Made by a program: the position numbers and the translations under genes
Shown: piece by piece, positions 60,917-64,000 of the stretch
How positions within the stretch are numbered: position 1 is the first letter of the stretch
Layout of the letters: each line of letters opens with the position of its first letter
Source of the DNA: Candidatus Methanomassiliicoccus intestinalis Issoire-Mx1
GTDB taxonomy: Archaea; Thermoplasmatota; Thermoplasmata; Methanomassiliicoccales; Methanomassiliicoccaceae
Assembly (NCBI RefSeq): GCF_000404225.1
Contig: NC_021353.1
Coordinates: 1,867,652 to 1,931,651 of the forward strand
Direction: 5' to 3'
Length of the DNA: 64,000 nucleotides
The notes under the pieces: model-generated
Told to the model about the DNA's origin: nothing
Databases searched by the model: none
Seen by the model: the letters and a program-made list of their open reading frames with translations, nothing else

Positions 60917-62260
60917 TTACTGTGGGAAAGGCTTGATGAATTCTTTGTCCATCAGCAGCTTTGTTTCATTTCTGGCTCTGGAAATGAGTTCTTCCGCACG
61001 GTGAGTGAGCTCATCTTTGCTGATGTTGATTCTTGCGATTCCCGTTTCAATTGCTTTCATACCGACAGCAACTGCTTCCCTGGTGAATACTTCCCAATCA
61101 TCCATTGACGGAACGATGTATGATTCACTGAGGCCTTTGTCTTCGGCAGTCTTGGCAATCTCCAGAGCTGCAGCAATGCACATATCGTCTGTGATTGTCT
61201 TAGCCCTGACATCAAGAGCTCCTCTGAAAATACCTGGGAATCCAAGAGAGTTGTTAACCTGGTTAGGGAAGTCAGAACGTCCTGTTGCTATTACTCTTGC
61301 TCCGCCTTCCTCAGCTTCCCAAGGCCATATTTCTGGAATAGGGTTTGCTGTAGCGAATACGATAGCATCATCTGCCATGTTCTGGACCCACTCTTTCTTA
61401 ATGACACCTGGTCCAGGTTTAGAAGCAGCTACTACGATATCTGCGCCCTTCATTGCAGCTTCTATATCTCCAACAACATTTTCAGCGTTGGAGTTTTCAC
61501 ACATAAACCATTTTTCTGCATGAGAGTTTTTGATATCTTCCCTACCTTTGTGGAGAGTTCCCTTGCTGTCTACCATTACAATATTTTTGATGTTGAATCC
61601 TGCTTTAACCATTATACGGGCAATTGCGATGTTGGCAGCTCCTGCACCGACCATTGCAACTTTTGATTCAGAAATCTTTTTTCCAACTACTTTGTGAGCA
61701 TTAATAGCGCCTGCTGTAACAATGGTAGCTGTTCCCTGCTGATCATCATGCCATACAGGAATATCCATTTCATTTCTTAATCTGTCAAGGATCTCGAAGC
61801 ACTTAGGATTTTCAATATCCTCTAAGTTAATTCCACCGAATGAAGGCCCCAGAGCCTTTACGGTCCTGATTATCTCTTCAGTATCTGTTGTATCTAAGCA
61901 GATAGGAACAGCATCGACTCCTCCCAGATATTTAAACAATAATGCCTTGCCTTCCATAACTGGAAGAGCTGCTTTAGGTCCGATGTTTCCTAATCCTAAA
62001 ACTCTTGTACCATCAGACACGATGGCAATCATATTGCCTTTTGAAGTGTGTTCATAGACCTTATCAGGATTTGCATGGATATCTTTACAAGGCTCTGCAA
62101 CACCAGGAGTATACCAAACTGCAAAATCGCTAAAACTGTGAACAGGGCACTTTGCAGTTACCTCAATCTTACCTTCATAATACGGATGATACTTCATGGC
62201 AAGTTTTGCCGGTTCATATGCTTTTTTCAGCATTTCTTCTTGATCCTTTTTATCGACCAT
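60917..62260 (-). CDS. maeB: Malic enzyme (decarboxylating malate dehydrogenase)
   Basis: A 447-residue short malic enzyme converting malate to pyruvate and CO2 with NAD(P). FAVWYTPGVAEPCKDI, IVSDGTRVLGLGNIGP (first nucleotide region), VWHDDQQGTATIV and the GAGAANIAIARIMVKAG dinucleotide-binding loop. It lacks the phosphotransacetylase-like domain of long MaeB proteins. With fumarase it links pyruvate and fumarate. Single gene. Confidence 0.94.
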   Translation of the reverse strand: MVDKKDQEEMLKKAYEPAKLAMKYHPYYEGKIEVTAKCPVHSFSDFAVWYTPGVAEPCKDIHANPDKVYEHTSKGNMIAIVSDGTRVLGLGNIGPKAALPVMEGKALLFKYLGGVDAVPICLDTTDTEEIIRTVKALGPSFGGINLEDIENPKCFEILDRLRNEMDIPVWHDDQQGTATIVTAGAINAHKVVGKKISESKVAMVGAGAANIAIARIMVKAGFNIKNIVMVDSKGTLHKGREDIKNSHAEKWFMCENSNAENVVGDIEAAMKGADIVVAASKPGPGVIKKEWVQNMADDAIVFATANPIPEIWPWEAEEGGARVIATGRSDFPNQVNNSLGFPGIFRGALDVRAKTITDDMCIAAALEIAKTAEDKGLSESYIVPSMDDWEVFTREAVAVGMKAIETGIARINISKDELTHRAEELISRARNETKLLMDKEFIKPFPQ

Positions 62261-62401
62261 AACAACAGTCTCCTAAAATGTTAATTTAGTTAGGCAAACC
62301 CTGTCACCGGGTTTAAATTTAGGCCTAAGACCACAAAACATTATATAAGAGCTTCGTAGCTGATGCTACGAATCTCGTAGACAATAATAGTGAGGACCTT
62401 C

Positions 62402-64000
62402 ATGAAAGTAACTATATTAGACGGATACATTGATGAACCTGCATGTCTCGGAGTTCCACCATTTATTTCACCTCAAGTCAGAGCAGCCGCAGGCGCCGCT
62501 ATATCTGCGGGTGCTGAAGTCGAATATATTACAATAGATAAAATCAGGAAAAATAATGCTGAATTAAATTCAGATGTTACATTATTCATGTCTGGAAATG
62601 CTGTTCCAGGAAAATACCTGAGAGCTATGCCCGCTTCAAAAAAAGAGGTGCTGGAAATAAGCTGTCATATTCCTGGAGTATCAATAATCGGAGGACCTGC
62701 AGCATTGGATTCAGAAATGTGTTCTTCTTTTGACTACTCATCAAAAAATGATCCTGCAGTTTCACTATATGAAATTTTGAAGGGAAAGGAAGTTTCTCAG
62801 AGATTAAGAAATTTAGAAGAGTGGAATGAGTGGCAGATCAAAGGAGCGCATATTGTAAAAGATCATCCTGATTTTCCTGATCCTCTGATAGCTGAAGTAG
62901 AATCTTACAGAGGATGCATCAGATACAAGTCAGGTGGCTGCTCATTTTGCATTGAACCGCTGAAAGGAGAACCGTTATTCAGACAGCCGTCTGATATAAT
63001 AGAAGAATGTGCTAAATTAACAGAATACGGAGTTCATAATTTCAGGATAGGCGGTCAGAGTTGTATAATTTCATACATGGCTGATATCAGCAGCGGTGAT
63101 CCTCCGCGGCCGAATCCAGATGCTGTAGAAGAACTATTTTCTGGACTTAGTAAATTGAATCCAAAAGTGCTGCATGTTGACAATGCTAATCCAGCTGTCA
63201 TATCAACATATCCTGAAGAATCGAGAAAAATCATCAGAACTTTAGCAGCTTATTGCACACCAGGAAATGTTTTAGCGCTTGGTTTAGAAAGTTCAGATCC
63301 GCAGGTAAAGACTGCCAATAATCTCAATTCTTCAGCAGAACAGACATTAGAAGCTGTAAAAATTATAAACGAAGAAGGATCTAAAATAGGAAATAATGGG
63401 GTTTCAAAAATTCTTCCTGGCCTTAATTTTATAAGCGGTCTGGACGGTGAGAATAAAAATACTAATGAATTAAATATCAATTTATTAAATAAGATATTGA
63501 ACGATGATTTATTATTAAGAAGAATTAATTTACGTCAGGTTATACCGCTTAGAAAAGAGTATAAAAAATCAGATAAACATTCATTCGTTAAATTTAAAGA
63601 AACAGTGAGAGAAAACATAGATCAGCCTATGTTGAAAAAAATGTTTCCTGAAGGGCGCATTTTGAAAGATGTCTATATGGAAATACATGATGGAAATTTC
63701 ACATTTGGCAGACAGATAGGATCATATCCCATCTTGATTTGTATTCCATATAAAACAGAGCTTAACAGATTTGTTGATGTGTCAATTGTAGATTGGGGAT
63801 ATAGAAGTATAACTGCAGTTGAATTTCCTTTGAATGTAAATGAATGTTCCATAAAGGCATTGGAAGCTCTCCCAGGGTGCGGAAGAAAAAGAGCGACAAA
63901 AATTTTTATGTCGAGACCTGTTTTGAATATCGAAAAATTATCAGAAATAATAGATGATGATGGTGTTATCAAACGAATAAAAGATATTGTAACCTTTTAA
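62402..64000 (+). CDS. Radical SAM protein with C-terminal helix-hairpin-helix
   Basis: A 532-residue protein. A B12-domain-like N-terminal region (about 1-150) is followed by the cluster motif RGCIRYKSGGCSFC, C-x7-C-x2-C, as in archaeal YgiQ-like enzymes, and NFRIGGQSCI. Near the end, SIKALEALPGCGRKRATKI is a helix-hairpin-helix of DNA- or RNA-binding type. Function is not known; nucleic-acid modification is a guess. ATG 62402 has GAGG six bases upstream. The TAA is exactly at the right edge. Confidence 0.8.
   Translation: MKVTILDGYIDEPACLGVPPFISPQVRAAAGAAISAGAEVEYITIDKIRKNNAELNSDVTLFMSGNAVPGKYLRAMPASKKEVLEISCHIPGVSIIGGPAALDSEMCSSFDYSSKNDPAVSLYEILKGKEVSQRLRNLEEWNEWQIKGAHIVKDHPDFPDPLIAEVESYRGCIRYKSGGCSFCIEPLKGEPLFRQPSDIIEECAKLTEYGVHNFRIGGQSCIISYMADISSGDPPRPNPDAVEELFSGLSKLNPKVLHVDNANPAVISTYPEESRKIIRTLAAYCTPGNVLALGLESSDPQVKTANNLNSSAEQTLEAVKIINEEGSKIGNNGVSKILPGLNFISGLDGENKNTNELNINLLNKILNDDLLLRRINLRQVIPLRKEYKKSDKHSFVKFKETVRENIDQPMLKKMFPEGRILKDVYMEIHDGNFTFGRQIGSYPILICIPYKTELNRFVDVSIVDWGYRSITAVEFPLNVNECSIKALEALPGCGRKRATKIFMSRPVLNIEKLSEIIDDDGVIKRIKDIVTF

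Noticed and set aside
1..64000. CRISPR arrays, insertion sequences, prophage or defence island
   Set aside because: No regularly spaced repeats, transposase, integrase, restriction or Cas motifs were seen in the translated frames or gaps.

Overview
The window comes from an archaeon. It carries an archaeal RNA polymerase operon (rpoH, one unsplit rpoB, split rpoA1/rpoA2), MCM helicase, PriS primase, GatD/GatE, TiaS, NMD3, archaeal ribosomal proteins and aEF1B. The unsplit RpoB, the large amount of secreted and membrane protein, the CODH/ACS genes and near-absence of TAG stop codons (2 of 59 genes) fit Thermoplasmatota, most likely Methanomassiliicoccales. No methanogenesis or pyrrolysine gene lies in the window, so this placement is inference. 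G+C is moderate and genes are closely packed. I saw no CRISPR array, transposase or prophage.

Layout. 1-7.8 kb: acetyl-CoA synthase locus, with a corrinoid-activator gene (cut by the left edge), a core-MetE-like methyltransferase and a CooC-type ATPase on +, and acsB-acsD-acsC on -. AcsB is the long bacterial form. 7.9-10.1 kb: ACT-domain protein, peroxiredoxin, zinc-ribbon protein. 10.4-12 kb: rpl7ae-rps28e-rpl24e-ndk, with a kink-turn-like element in the rpl7ae leader. 12-16.4 kb: DUF531, purM, a secreted protein and two-subunit fumarase. 16.4-22.4 kb: CinA-like, then tsr3-mcm-DUF424-nmd3; mcm holds two mini-inteins. 22.5-31.6 kb: M20 peptidase, rpl18a-pfdA-ftsY, radical SAM protein, flippase-priS, htpX, HPS-RraA fusion. 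31.7-41.4 kb: small winged-helix-like protein, a candidate C/D box sRNA, thiolase, tiaS, HemK-like methyltransferase, gatD-gatE, purD, translin-like, thioredoxin. 41.5-48.6 kb: a secreted membrane protein and a 2117-residue STT3-like protein. 48.7-59.4 kb: pyrF, radical SAM protein and rpoH-rpoB-rpoA1-rpoA2-rpl30e-nusA. 59.4-64 kb: tRNA-Lys(UUU) with two introns, zinc-finger protein plus aEF1B, PPC-domain protein, malic enzyme, radical SAM/HhH protein.

How the parts work together. The first block makes acetyl-CoA from CO, CoA and a corrinoid-bound methyl group, and may also pass that methyl group to homocysteine. Malic enzyme and fumarase link pyruvate to fumarate. HPS-RraA, PurD, PurM and PyrF serve pentose and nucleotide synthesis. 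Most of the rest is information processing. The noncoding content is unusually readable: a doubly interrupted tRNA, a guide RNA whose N+5 position falls on 16S C1402, a likely L7Ae-binding leader, and several hairpin-plus-U-tract terminators. Functional calls rest on recognised motifs; no database search was possible.
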